DNA of 64,000 nt from JAJZVS01 sp963708095 (GTDB lineage Bacteria > Pseudomonadota > Alphaproteobacteria > Acetobacterales > Acetobacteraceae): assembly GCA_963708095.1 (NCBI GenBank), contig OY970182.1, positions 2,852,001 to 2,916,000 of the forward strand, written 5' to 3'. How positions within the stretch are numbered: the stretch's first letter is position 1; each line of letters starts with the position of its first letter. Both the position numbers and the translations under genes were made by a program. This document shows positions 56,463-64,000 of the stretch, piece after piece. The notes under the pieces were generated by a model, which was not told the DNA's origin, searched no databases, and was given only the letters and a program-made list of their open reading frames with translations.

Positions 56463-58004
56463 TCAGTCCAGCGCCGTGTGCGCCTCCGGCGCCGGTGCCG
56501 CCGCGCGCGGCCGGCGCATCAGCAGCAACAGCAGCAGCGCGGGCAGGGTCGTGAAGATCATCAGCCGGTAGGTATCGACATAGGCAATGATCTGCGCCTG
56601 GCGGTCGATTATCCCGTCGAGCAGCGCCGCCCCGCCCGCGGTCGCCGGATCGAGCAGCGCGTGCGCCGCCCCCGTCCCCAGCGCCCGGTTGAACGGCGTC
56701 ACGTTCGCCCCGATCATCGCATGCAGCCCCTGCGTTTCGCGCGCCAGCAGGGTGGAGGTGATGGACACGCCGATCGCCGCGCCGATGTTGCGGAACAGCG
56801 CGAACAGGGACGCGCCGTCGGTGCGCAACTCCGGCGCCAGGGTCGCGAAGGCCAGCACCTGCAACGGAATGAACACGAACCCGAGCCCGACCCCCTGCAC
56901 CACGATCGTCAGGATCAGCCGCTGCTCCGACACGTCGGGCGTCCAGCGCGTCATCTCCCAGAACGACCAGCAGACCAGCAGCACGCCGAGCGCCATCAGC
57001 TTGCGCGGATCGGTCCGCGACGCGAGCCGGCCGGAGATCATCATCGCCGCCATGGTGCCGATGCCGCGCGGTGCCATGACCAGCCCCGCCGTATCCACCG
57101 GATAGTTGCCGAGCCCCTGCAACCACGGCGCCATCAGCGCCGAGGTCGACACGAGAATGGTCCCCATCGCGAACATCATCGCCAGCGAGGCGGAAAAATT
57201 CACGTCGCGGAACAGGTCGGGCCGGATGAAGGGTCGCCGCGACGAGGCAAGGTGCACCAGGAACAGGTAAACCCCGAGGCCGGCCAGCACCGCCTCCGTC
57301 ACGATCTCCCCCGAGCCGAACCAGTCCCGGTCCTGGCCGCGGTCCAGCATCATCTGCAACGCGCCGATGCCGAGCGCGAGCGCACCGAAGCCGACCCAGT
57401 GGAAGCGCAGCGTGTCCTGCCCGCGCCCGCGCGGCATGCAGAACAGCAGCCCCAGGCTGGCCAGGATGCCGAACGGCAGGTTGATGTAGAATACCCAGCG
57501 CCAGTTGTAGATCTCGGTGAGGTACCCACCCAGGGTCGGCCCCAGGATCGGCCCGATCATCACGCCGACGCCCCACAGCGCCATCGCGCTGCCGCGCTGC
57601 TCGGGCGGGTAGATATCGAGCATGGTCGCCTGCGACAGCGGCACCAGCGCGGCGCCGCACATGCCCTGCAGCAGCCGGAACGCCACCATCTGCGCCAGCG
57701 ACTGCGCTGCCCCGCACAGCATGGAGGTGACGGTGAAACCGATCAGGCAGACGATGAACAGCCGCTTGCGCCCGTAGCGCTGCGCCATCCAGCCCACCGG
57801 CGCGGTCATGATCGCCGCGGCGGTGATGTAGGACGTGAGAACCCAGGTGATCTCGTCGAAACTCGCCGACAGGCTGCCCTGCATATAGGGCAGCGCCACG
57901 TTGGCGATCGTCTGGTCGAGCGCCTGCATCAGGGTCGCGCCCATGGCGCAGGCGGTGATGATGCCGCGGTACGGAACCCGCTCCGTCCCCGCGGCTTCCG
58001 TCAC
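56463..58004 (-). CDS. emrB: DHA2-family drug efflux transporter (EmrB type)
   Basis: A 513-residue MFS protein with about 14 membrane segments. Hallmarks: NVALPYMQGSLSASFDEITW at the first helix, GMCGAALVPLSQATMLDIYP, and motif C GVMIGPILGPTLGGYLTEIY. It starts with GTG at 58004, 4 bp after the EmrA-like gene. With it the protein should form a tripartite pump that expels hydrophobic toxic compounds; an outer-membrane TolC must be encoded elsewhere. Confidence 0.93.
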   Translation of the reverse strand: MTEAAGTERVPYRGIITACAMGATLMQALDQTIANVALPYMQGSLSASFDEITWVLTSYITAAAIMTAPVGWMAQRYGRKRLFIVCLIGFTVTSMLCGAAQSLAQMVAFRLLQGMCGAALVPLSQATMLDIYPPEQRGSAMALWGVGVMIGPILGPTLGGYLTEIYNWRWVFYINLPFGILASLGLLFCMPRGRGQDTLRFHWVGFGALALGIGALQMMLDRGQDRDWFGSGEIVTEAVLAGLGVYLFLVHLASSRRPFIRPDLFRDVNFSASLAMMFAMGTILVSTSALMAPWLQGLGNYPVDTAGLVMAPRGIGTMAAMMISGRLASRTDPRKLMALGVLLVCWSFWEMTRWTPDVSEQRLILTIVVQGVGLGFVFIPLQVLAFATLAPELRTDGASLFALFRNIGAAIGVSITSTLLARETQGLHAMIGANVTPFNRALGTGAAHALLDPATAGGAALLDGIIDRQAQIIAYVDTYRLMIFTTLPALLLLLLMRRPRAAAPAPEAHTALD

Positions 58005-58008
58005 AAGA

Positions 58009-59112
58009 TCAGAACAGGTCGGAGAGGTGGCGGACGTGGCCGGTGTCGATATCCGCCTCCACGCTCATGCCGGCGCGCAAGGGCGGGTCGCCCGGCTTGC
58101 GATCGACCCGGATGCGCACCGGGATCCGCTGCACCACCTTCACCCAGTTGCCCGAGGTGTTCTGCGCCGGCAGGATCGAGAACTCGGAACCCGAGTTGGG
58201 CGCGATGCTTTCCACCACGCCCTTCCAGACGCGACCGGGGTAGGTATCGACCTCGACGGTGACCGGATCGCCTGCCTTCACCCAGGTCAGCTCGGTCTCC
58301 TTCGGATTGGCCTCGACCCAGACATGCTCGGTGGAAACGAGACCGAAGGCCGCCGTGGCGGCGCGCAGGTACATGCCGCGCTGGGTGCTGTCGACGTTGG
58401 TCACGACACCGGCGAAGGGCGCGCGGATGATGCTGTCGCCGTAATTCAGCTCGGCCTCGTCGAGCCTCGCCGCCGCCGCCTGATAGTCCGGCAGGCTGCT
58501 GATCGGCGAGGTGAGCGAGCCGCCCAGCTTCGCCATCTGCACCTCGGCCTGCAGCCGCGCCGCCGCGACCGCCTGCTGGTCGGAGGCGAGCTTGAACCTG
58601 GCGTCGTCGTATTCGGCCCGCGTGATGCCGCCGCTTTTCACCAACTTGGCGTAACGGTCGAAATTCGCCTGGTCGGAACGGACCTGTGCCGCCTTCGCAT
58701 CGGCGTCGCGCACCATCCGCGCGTAGTCCCGCCGCATCGCGCGCAAGGTGAGTTCGGTTTCGGCGAGGTTCGCACGCGCCTCGGCGATCGCCACCTTGAA
58801 GTGGCTCGGGATCAGCCGCACCAGCACCTGGCCCTTGGCGACGTATTGCCCCTCCTTCACCGGCACGTCCTGCACGATGCCGGAGACGTCGGTGGACAGC
58901 GCCTCCTTCGCCGCATGGACATAGGCATCGTCGATCGAGACGTAGCGGCCGCCCTGCAGCCAGAACACAAGCGCGCCGGCGGCGACGGCGACGATGCCGG
59001 CGATCATCAGCATCGGGCCAAGCGCATGGCGGCTGATGCGCATCCGCGACGGGCGGCCGGCGACGTCGGCGCCCACGTCGCGAGGGGTGGGTGCTGCGGC
59101 AGATTGCGACAT
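58009..59112 (-). CDS. emrA: EmrA-type membrane fusion protein
   Basis: A 367-residue HlyD-family protein. One N-terminal membrane helix (MLMIAGIVAVAAGALVFWLQ) is followed by a biotinyl-lipoyl-like domain (VSGIVQDVPVKEGQYVAKGQ ... INSIIRAPFAGVV) and a coiled-coil hairpin between. C-terminal RIPVRIRVDRKPGDPPLRAG matches EmrA. Start overlaps the MarR stop. The operon order is regulator, EmrA, EmrB. Confidence 0.93.
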   Translation of the reverse strand: MSQSAAAPTPRDVGADVAGRPSRMRISRHALGPMLMIAGIVAVAAGALVFWLQGGRYVSIDDAYVHAAKEALSTDVSGIVQDVPVKEGQYVAKGQVLVRLIPSHFKVAIAEARANLAETELTLRAMRRDYARMVRDADAKAAQVRSDQANFDRYAKLVKSGGITRAEYDDARFKLASDQQAVAAARLQAEVQMAKLGGSLTSPISSLPDYQAAAARLDEAELNYGDSIIRAPFAGVVTNVDSTQRGMYLRAATAAFGLVSTEHVWVEANPKETELTWVKAGDPVTVEVDTYPGRVWKGVVESIAPNSGSEFSILPAQNTSGNWVKVVQRIPVRIRVDRKPGDPPLRAGMSVEADIDTGHVRHLSDLF

Positions 59113-59612
59113 CACACCGTCTCCGTTTCTACGCCGGCGGGCGTGCCGCTTTCGTCCGCGCCAGGGGGATCGGGCTCGGCGCGGCGCGCGGCCATCAGGT
59201 TGGCTTTCATGGCCACGAGGGCATCCGTCATGGTTTGCAGGGTGGCGGGGTCCAGCCCGGCGGCGAGCATGCGGGTGATGTCCGCCCGCTGAACGTCGAT
59301 CTCGCGGAGCACGGCAGCGGCGGGAGAGAGCAGGTGCAGGCGCCAGATGCGGCGGTCGCGCGGATCGGCGCGGCGCTCCACCATGCCGCGCGCCTCCAGC
59401 CGGTCGATCAGCCGGGCGACGGTGATCGGCTCCACTTCCAGCAGTTCGGCGAGTTCCTTCTGCGACAGGCCCGGCTGGCGCTCGAGCCAGATCAGGATCG
59501 CCCATTGCGCCCGGGTCATGCCCTGGCCGCGGGCGCGTTTGTCGGCGTCGACCCGCAGCAGGCGGGCGACGTCGTGCAGCAGGAACAGCAGGTCGCGACG
59601 GGAGTCGGGCAA
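59112..59612 (-). CDS. MarR-family transcriptional regulator
   Basis: A 166-residue winged-helix repressor. The HTH is in QKELAELLEVEPITVARLID, with wing RADPRDRRIWRLHLLSPAA. The protein starts with TTG at 59612, unusual but the only start that keeps the N-terminal helix. It overlaps emrA as TGATG and probably represses the efflux genes and itself, released by a ligand. Confidence 0.9.
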   Translation of the reverse strand: MPDSRRDLLFLLHDVARLLRVDADKRARGQGMTRAQWAILIWLERQPGLSQKELAELLEVEPITVARLIDRLEARGMVERRADPRDRRIWRLHLLSPAAAVLREIDVQRADITRMLAAGLDPATLQTMTDALVAMKANLMAARRAEPDPPGADESGTPAGVETETV

Positions 59613-59632
59613 GGTGGTTGCTTTCCGGGACG

Positions 59633-59654
59633 AACGCTTATCATAAGCAGCGTT
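59633..59654. promoter_or_regulatory. Candidate MarR operator
   Basis: GCTTATCATAAGC (59636-59648) is a perfect palindrome, nested with AACGCT...AGCGTT arms (59633-59638 and 59649-59654). It stands about 24 bp upstream of the MarR start. A similar half (GTTATCATGAC) follows at once. Location and symmetry suggest the autoregulatory operator of the efflux operon. Confidence 0.6.
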
Positions 59655-59753
59655 ATCATGACTCTGCCAGCAGTCAACCTATGCGACAGGCGCAGAACGG
59701 ACCCAAGGTGCACGGGGGCCTCACCGGCCGTCTTCGGACGCGGCCACGGGCGG

Positions 59754-60638
59754 TCAGGCCGCGACCTGCTCCGCCGTCGGGGCATCGCCGGCGACCGTGG
59801 TGCGGCGCATGTCGCGCGGCTCTCGGTCGTCGAACCGGCGCACCCGGTGCATGGTCTGGCGGTTGTCCCACATCACGAGGTCCCACTGCCGCCAGCGGTG
59901 CACGTAGACGAACGCCGACTGGGTGGCGTGCTCGGCGAGGTCGCGGATGAAGGCCATCGCCTCCGGCCGCGGCCAGCCGACGATCGTGCCGATGTGCGAG
60001 GCCAGATAGAGCGACTTCCGCCCGCTGACCGGATGGGTTCGCACCAGGGACTGCCGCACCGGGCGGAACATCGCCCTCTCCTCCTCGGTGAGTTCGGTGA
60101 AACCGAGCGTGCCGCGCGAGTAGATCAGCGAATGTTCGCAGATCAGGCCTTCCGCTTCGGCCCTGGTGGTGGCGTCGAGCGCGTTGTAGGCGGCGCGCAT
60201 GTCGGCGAATTCGGTGTTGCCGCCGCGATTGGCCGGCAGCCGGCACGACAGGATGGAATATTTCGCCGGCACCGCGCGAAATGAACTGTCCGAGTGCCAG
60301 AGCTGGTTGCCGAGGTTGAACAGCCGCCGACGGTCGTCGCGCGCCAGCGGACGGTTGTCCTGGCCGAGGTTGGACACGTCGTTCATGCCCTGCGGCAGGC
60401 GGTGCTCGCCCGGCTTGGTGACGTTGCCGCCGCGCGCGTTCTCGATCGCGCCGAAATTGCGGGTGAACGCCATCTGCTGCTCGTCGGTCAGCCGCTGGTC
60501 GTGGAACACCAGGACGGCATAGCGGTCCATGCCCGCCTCGATGGCGGCCACGTCGCCGGCGGACAGCTTACGGGTCAGATCGACGCCGGAAACCTCGCCC
60601 GCGAAACCGGACTGCAGCGGTTGGATGGCCAGGGCCAC
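59754..60638 (-). CDS. TauD/TfdA family Fe(II)/2-oxoglutarate dioxygenase
   Basis: A 294-residue dioxygenase. The metal site is His-x-Asp in LWHSDSSF, with the distal His in MHRVRRFDDREPRD. An N-terminal TRKLSAGDVAAIEAGMDRYA segment and FNLGNQLWHSD are typical. It starts with GTG at 60638 after an AGGAGG sequence. The substrate (taurine, 2,4-D-like acids or others) cannot be told from the sequence. Confidence 0.9.
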   Translation of the reverse strand: MALAIQPLQSGFAGEVSGVDLTRKLSAGDVAAIEAGMDRYAVLVFHDQRLTDEQQMAFTRNFGAIENARGGNVTKPGEHRLPQGMNDVSNLGQDNRPLARDDRRRLFNLGNQLWHSDSSFRAVPAKYSILSCRLPANRGGNTEFADMRAAYNALDATTRAEAEGLICEHSLIYSRGTLGFTELTEEERAMFRPVRQSLVRTHPVSGRKSLYLASHIGTIVGWPRPEAMAFIRDLAEHATQSAFVYVHRWRQWDLVMWDNRQTMHRVRRFDDREPRDMRRTTVAGDAPTAEQVAA

Positions 60639-60727
60639 GATCGTATCCTCCTGAACGTTTTCACCACCATAGGGGAGGCTGCGGCGGCTGTCTGCCCCCG
60701 CGCATCACGGCCGCAGGGTAAGAGTGT

Positions 60728-60885
60728 CACCTTTCCCACGCTGCGGGCTCGGGCCGCGAAGCGGACCAAGGTCGCCGTGCGCAGCAGGGCGGGTGAGGGC
60801 GTGAGGCACGGTTTCCTCACCCGGTTCGCTCCGCGAACCGATCTTGGTCCGCTTCGCGGCCCAAGCCGGCCGCGCGGGAGAGGTG
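60728..60885. repeat. Composite inverted intergenic repeat
   Basis: Two copies of a palindromic element in opposite orientation. Exact 20-bp arms GGGCCGCGAAGCGGACCAAG (60751-60770) and its complement (60843-60862) are separated by 72 bp, which include CGGTTCGC-TCC-GCGAACCG (822-840 of this kilobase). The outer parts (CACCTTTCCC, GGGCGGGTGAGGG, GGGAGAGGTG) match the element inside the atp operon. It fills the gap between the dioxygenase and otsA genes; nothing else is visible there. Confidence 0.8.
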
Positions 60886-60958
60886 AAAGAGACCGCCGCC
60901 CGCGCCGATTTTCCGTCTCGCCCGATTGCTCCGGTCATGGGCCGGCCTGCGGCCCGGC

Positions 60959-62338
60959 TCAGTCGGCCGCCGCACGCAGATCGGCGATGAAGCGGTCGCG
61001 CCAGGCATCGAGGCTGTTGGTGCGCAGCACGTCCAGCATGGCGGCATGGCGGCCGCGGCGTTCCTCGATGCTCATGGCCAGCGCCTGGTCGAGCGCGCCG
61101 GCGATGCCCGCCTCGTCGTAGGGGTTCACGATCAGCGCGGCGGCGAGCTCGCGCGCCGCGCCGGCGAATTGCGACAGGACCAGCACCCCGGGGTCCTCCG
61201 GGTCCTGCGCGGCGACGTATTCCTTCGCCACCAGGTTCATCCCGTCGCGCAGCGGGGTAACGAGCCCGACCCGGGCTTCCGCATACAGCGGCATCAGCGC
61301 CGCGCGGGGGAAGCTGCGGTTCAGGTAGCGCAGTGGCTCCCAGTCCACATCGGCGAAGCGGCCGTTGATGCGTCCGGCCTCGGCTTCCAGTTCGTGGCGG
61401 ATCTCGCGGTAGGTCTGGATGTCGGAGCGGGACGGAGGCGCGATCTGCATGAAGATCACCTGGCCGTGGGCGGCGGGGGTGTCGGCCAGGAAGCGCTCGA
61501 AGGCGACGAAGCGCTGGCGCAGGCCCTTGGCGTAGTCCAGGCGATCGACGCTCAGGATCAGGCTGCGGCCGTGCAGGTTGGTGCGCAGGCGCAGCGCCTG
61601 GCGGCGGTTGGCCGGCAGTTCGGCCTCGGCGCGGATTTCGTCCACGTGCACGCCGATCGGATAGACGCCGGTGCGGAAGATGCGGCCGAAGGCGCGCAGC
61701 CGGTCGCCGGGCAGCGCCTCGCCGCCGGCCTGGCGGAGCACGTAGTCGGTGAAGGCAGTACGGTCCGGCTCGGTCTGGAAGCCGATCAGGTCGTAGGCGG
61801 CCATGGCACGGATCATCTCGGCGTGCGACGGCACGGTCATCAGCACGCCGGGTTCGGGGAAAGGCGTGTGCAGGAACAGCCCCATGCGGTTGCCCACCCC
61901 GGCCTCCCGCAACGCCTCGGCGAGGCCGAGCAGGTGGTAGTCGTGCGCCCAGATCAAATCGTCCGGTCGCAGCACCGCGTGCAGCGAGCAGGCGAACAGC
62001 GCGTTCACCCGCCGGTAGCCGGCGAACTCGCCCCAGTCGAAGCGCGCGAGGCCCATCTGGTAGTGCAGCACCGGCCAAAGGGTGCCATTGGCGAAACCGC
62101 GGTAGAATTCGTCGTAGTCGCGCTGCGACAGGTCGATGGTGCGCAGGGTGATCCGGCCGACGTCGCGGCCGGGATTGGGCAGGATCTCGGCGTCGTTGGA
62201 GACCTGCCCGCTCCAGCCGAACCACACGCCGCCCTCGGCGCGCAGGGCGTCGAGCACGCCGACGGCGAGCCCGCCGGCAGCGGGCTCGCCCTCAGTGATC
62301 GGCGCCACCCGGTTGGAGACGACGACCAGGCGCGACAT
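60959..62338 (-). CDS. otsA: Trehalose-6-phosphate synthase
   Basis: A 459-residue GT20 enzyme. Motifs: MSRLVVVSNRVAPITEGEPA at the start, the glucose/UDP site GGVWFGWSG, WAHDYHLLGLAEAL, and VDRLDYAKGLRQRFVAFERF with the C-terminal DPEDPGVLVLSQFAGAARE. It joins UDP-glucose to glucose-6-phosphate for the osmoprotectant trehalose. No otsB phosphatase is seen beside it. Confidence 0.95.
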   Translation of the reverse strand: MSRLVVVSNRVAPITEGEPAAGGLAVGVLDALRAEGGVWFGWSGQVSNDAEILPNPGRDVGRITLRTIDLSQRDYDEFYRGFANGTLWPVLHYQMGLARFDWGEFAGYRRVNALFACSLHAVLRPDDLIWAHDYHLLGLAEALREAGVGNRMGLFLHTPFPEPGVLMTVPSHAEMIRAMAAYDLIGFQTEPDRTAFTDYVLRQAGGEALPGDRLRAFGRIFRTGVYPIGVHVDEIRAEAELPANRRQALRLRTNLHGRSLILSVDRLDYAKGLRQRFVAFERFLADTPAAHGQVIFMQIAPPSRSDIQTYREIRHELEAEAGRINGRFADVDWEPLRYLNRSFPRAALMPLYAEARVGLVTPLRDGMNLVAKEYVAAQDPEDPGVLVLSQFAGAARELAAALIVNPYDEAGIAGALDQALAMSIEERRGRHAAMLDVLRTNSLDAWRDRFIADLRAAAD

Positions 62339-62368
62339 CGCTTGCGGCCGCCGCTGGGGCGGGGCGGA

Positions 62369-64000
62369 TCAGGCCGCGGCCGGCACCGGGTCCATCTGCT
62401 GCTTGCGCAGCAACTCGCGATAGGGGCCGGGGCGCTGGGCCAGGACCTCAGGCGCGCCTTCCTCGATGATGCGTCCGCCGTCCATCACGATGATGCGATC
62501 GAAATGCGCCAGGGTGGACAGCCGATGGGCGATGGCGACGACGGTGCGCCCGCGCATCAGCTTCTCGAGCGCCGCCTGGATCGCGTGCTCGCTTTCCGAA
62601 TCGAGCGCGCTGGTCGCCTCGTCGAGCAGCAGGATCGGCGCGTCCTTCAACAGCGCCCGCGCGATCGCGAGGCGCTGACGCTGCCCGCCGGACAGCTTCA
62701 CGCCGCGATCGCCGACGACGGTGTCGAAGCCTTCCGGCAGCGCCTCGATGAAGTCGCGGCAGTGGGCGGAGGTGCAGGCGGCGAGCACCTGTTCGTGGGT
62801 CGCATCGGGCCGGGCGTAGCGGATGTTCTCCAGCACCGTGCGGTGGAACAGGCTGATGTCCTGCGGCACCACCGCCATCGACTGGCGCAGGCTGTCCTGC
62901 GTCACGGTGCGGATGTCCTGGCCGTCGAACAGGATGCGTCCGCCGTCGACGTCGTGGAAGCGCTGCAGCAGCGCGAGCACGGTCGATTTGCCGGCGCCCG
63001 AGGTGCCGACCAGACCGACCCGCTCGCCGGGACGGATGGTGAGGTCGAAACCGCGCAGCACGGCGTTCCGGCCGGGGTAGGAGAAACGCACGTCCTCGAA
63101 CGCGACCGCGCCCTCGCCCGGCACGATCGGCCTGGCATCGGCCCGGTCCGGCAGGTCGTGCGGGGTCAGCACGGCGCCGATCGCTTCTTCCAGCCGCGCC
63201 ACGTCCTGCGTGAGCGCGACCAGCGCCACCGCGAGGTCGCGGGTCGCGCTCAGGATGGTCATCGCCAGGGTGGTGAGCAGCACGATGTCGCCCACGGTCG
63301 CCTCGTGGCGCTGCCACATCACGATGCCGTAGGCGACCACGCCGGCGGTCAGCACGGCGGTCAGCACGGCATGCAGCAGCCGTAGCCGTTCCAGGTAGAA
63401 CAGGCTGGCGCGGCGGGCGTTCATTTCCTCGTCGATGCGCGCGCCGAGGCGGCGGCGTTCGCGCAGGGTGGCGCCGAATGCGCGGACCACGTTCATGTTA
63501 CCGACGATATCGACGAGTTCGCCATCGACCGCGGCCGCGCGCGTGGCGTAGGCGCGGTGCAGCGGCGTGCCGCCGCGGGCGAGGCGGTAGATGAGCGCGC
63601 CGAGGCCGAGCGCCAGCGCGACCAGAACCGCGGCGAGCCCGGGGTTCACCGACCCGATGAAGCCGATCGAGAACAGCACGGCGATGATCGGCGGCAGGAC
63701 GTTCCAGGCACCGGTGTTGGAAACCGTGAAGGCGGCGGCTGCCGTAGCCGAGATGCGCCCGGCCAGGGTGCCCGGCAGCCGGTCGGCGAACCAGGCCGGG
63801 GAATGGCCGGAGAGGTGGGCGAACAGATCGCGGCGGATGTCGCCGGTGACGGCGACAAAGCTCCTGGCCGCGGTGAAGCCGCCGACCCGCCAGAGCAGGT
63901 TGTCGGCCGCGATGAAGCCGACCAGAATCAGGAACGCGCCCCACACATTGCCACCGGCATCTGGGCCCGCGGCCACCACGTCGATCAGGTGCTTGAGCCC
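62369..64000 (-). CDS. ABC exporter with fused membrane and ATPase domains, N-terminus beyond window
   Basis: About 540 C-terminal residues are visible; the reading frame stays open to the right edge. Membrane helices (ILVGFIAADNLLWRVGGFTA ...) are followed by a NBD with Walker A GTSGAGKS, signature LSGGQRQRLAIARALLKDAP, DEATSALDSESE and the H-loop AIAHRL. This fits lipid or multidrug exporters of the MsbA/LmrA type. It ends 30 bp before otsA in the same orientation. Confidence 0.9.
   Translation of the reverse strand, partial: GLKHLIDVVAAGPDAGGNVWGAFLILVGFIAADNLLWRVGGFTAARSFVAVTGDIRRDLFAHLSGHSPAWFADRLPGTLAGRISATAAAAFTVSNTGAWNVLPPIIAVLFSIGFIGSVNPGLAAVLVALALGLGALIYRLARGGTPLHRAYATRAAAVDGELVDIVGNMNVVRAFGATLRERRRLGARIDEEMNARRASLFYLERLRLLHAVLTAVLTAGVVAYGIVMWQRHEATVGDIVLLTTLAMTILSATRDLAVALVALTQDVARLEEAIGAVLTPHDLPDRADARPIVPGEGAVAFEDVRFSYPGRNAVLRGFDLTIRPGERVGLVGTSGAGKSTVLALLQRFHDVDGGRILFDGQDIRTVTQDSLRQSMAVVPQDISLFHRTVLENIRYARPDATHEQVLAACTSAHCRDFIEALPEGFDTVVGDRGVKLSGGQRQRLAIARALLKDAPILLLDEATSALDSESEHAIQAALEKLMRGRTVVAIAHRLSTLAHFDRIIVMDGGRIIEEGAPEVLAQRPGPYRELLRKQQMDPVPAAA

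Overview
The window is roughly two-thirds GC throughout and tightly packed. It most likely comes from an alphaproteobacterium of the Acetobacteraceae/Rhodospirillales type. The evidence is an F1-ATPase operon atpH-A-G-D-C without F0 genes, a GAAC-N7-GAAC LexA box of the alphaproteobacterial kind, and a protein set (Lhr, OtsA, MmsA, STAS-MlaE) common in that group. This is inference; no rRNA or tRNA gene was seen to confirm it. Region 1-6.3 kb (minus strand) is a peptide-type ABC importer operon (two ATPases, binding protein, two permeases) ending in an AbgA-like M20 amidohydrolase cut by the window edge. Region 7.1-10.7 kb (minus) is a zinc/manganese ABC importer preceded by two copies of a Zur-like operator. 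A frameshifted GFA-family pseudogene follows, then an ABC-F ATPase and the large helicase Lhr on the plus strand. Region 17.7-25.8 kb is an accessory zone. It holds an aldo/keto reductase, the broken 5' end of a formylglycine-generating enzyme, an outer-membrane beta-barrel protein and an intact type I arylsulfatase. These are followed by a nested insertion-sequence graveyard: an IS66 remnant, an IS6-like end and a complete 1.4 kb IS3-family element with a 3-bp target duplication. Region 25.5-38.8 kb is mixed metabolism: a small SFxASDPP-type protein, a DUF1275 membrane protein, PPK2, a secreted EEP nuclease, an orphan PotD-like binding protein, a complete Mla lipid-transport operon (STAS-MlaE, MlaF, MlaD), a transposase remnant, cyclopropane fatty acid synthase, dihydroorotase, a class V aminotransferase, TrmO and a serine hydrolase. 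Region 38.9-44.0 kb is the F1-ATPase operon. Region 44.0-51.1 kb carries a small AsnC-type ligand-binding protein, a ThDP enzyme, a quinone oxidoreductase divergent from a Crp/Fnr regulator, MmsA and a DmpA-type peptidase. Region 51.2-54.7 kb is the most unusual part. Three unrecognised, lower-GC genes in one orientation lie downstream of an unrecognised gene with a LexA box directly before its start, and an ISAs1 transposase remnant sits behind that. Region 55.2-60.6 kb has a glycosyltransferase, a MarR-EmrA-EmrB drug efflux operon and a TauD-type dioxygenase. Region 61-64 kb has trehalose-6-phosphate synthase and a truncated ABC exporter. Palindromic intergenic repeats of several families separate operons, including one inside the atp operon.
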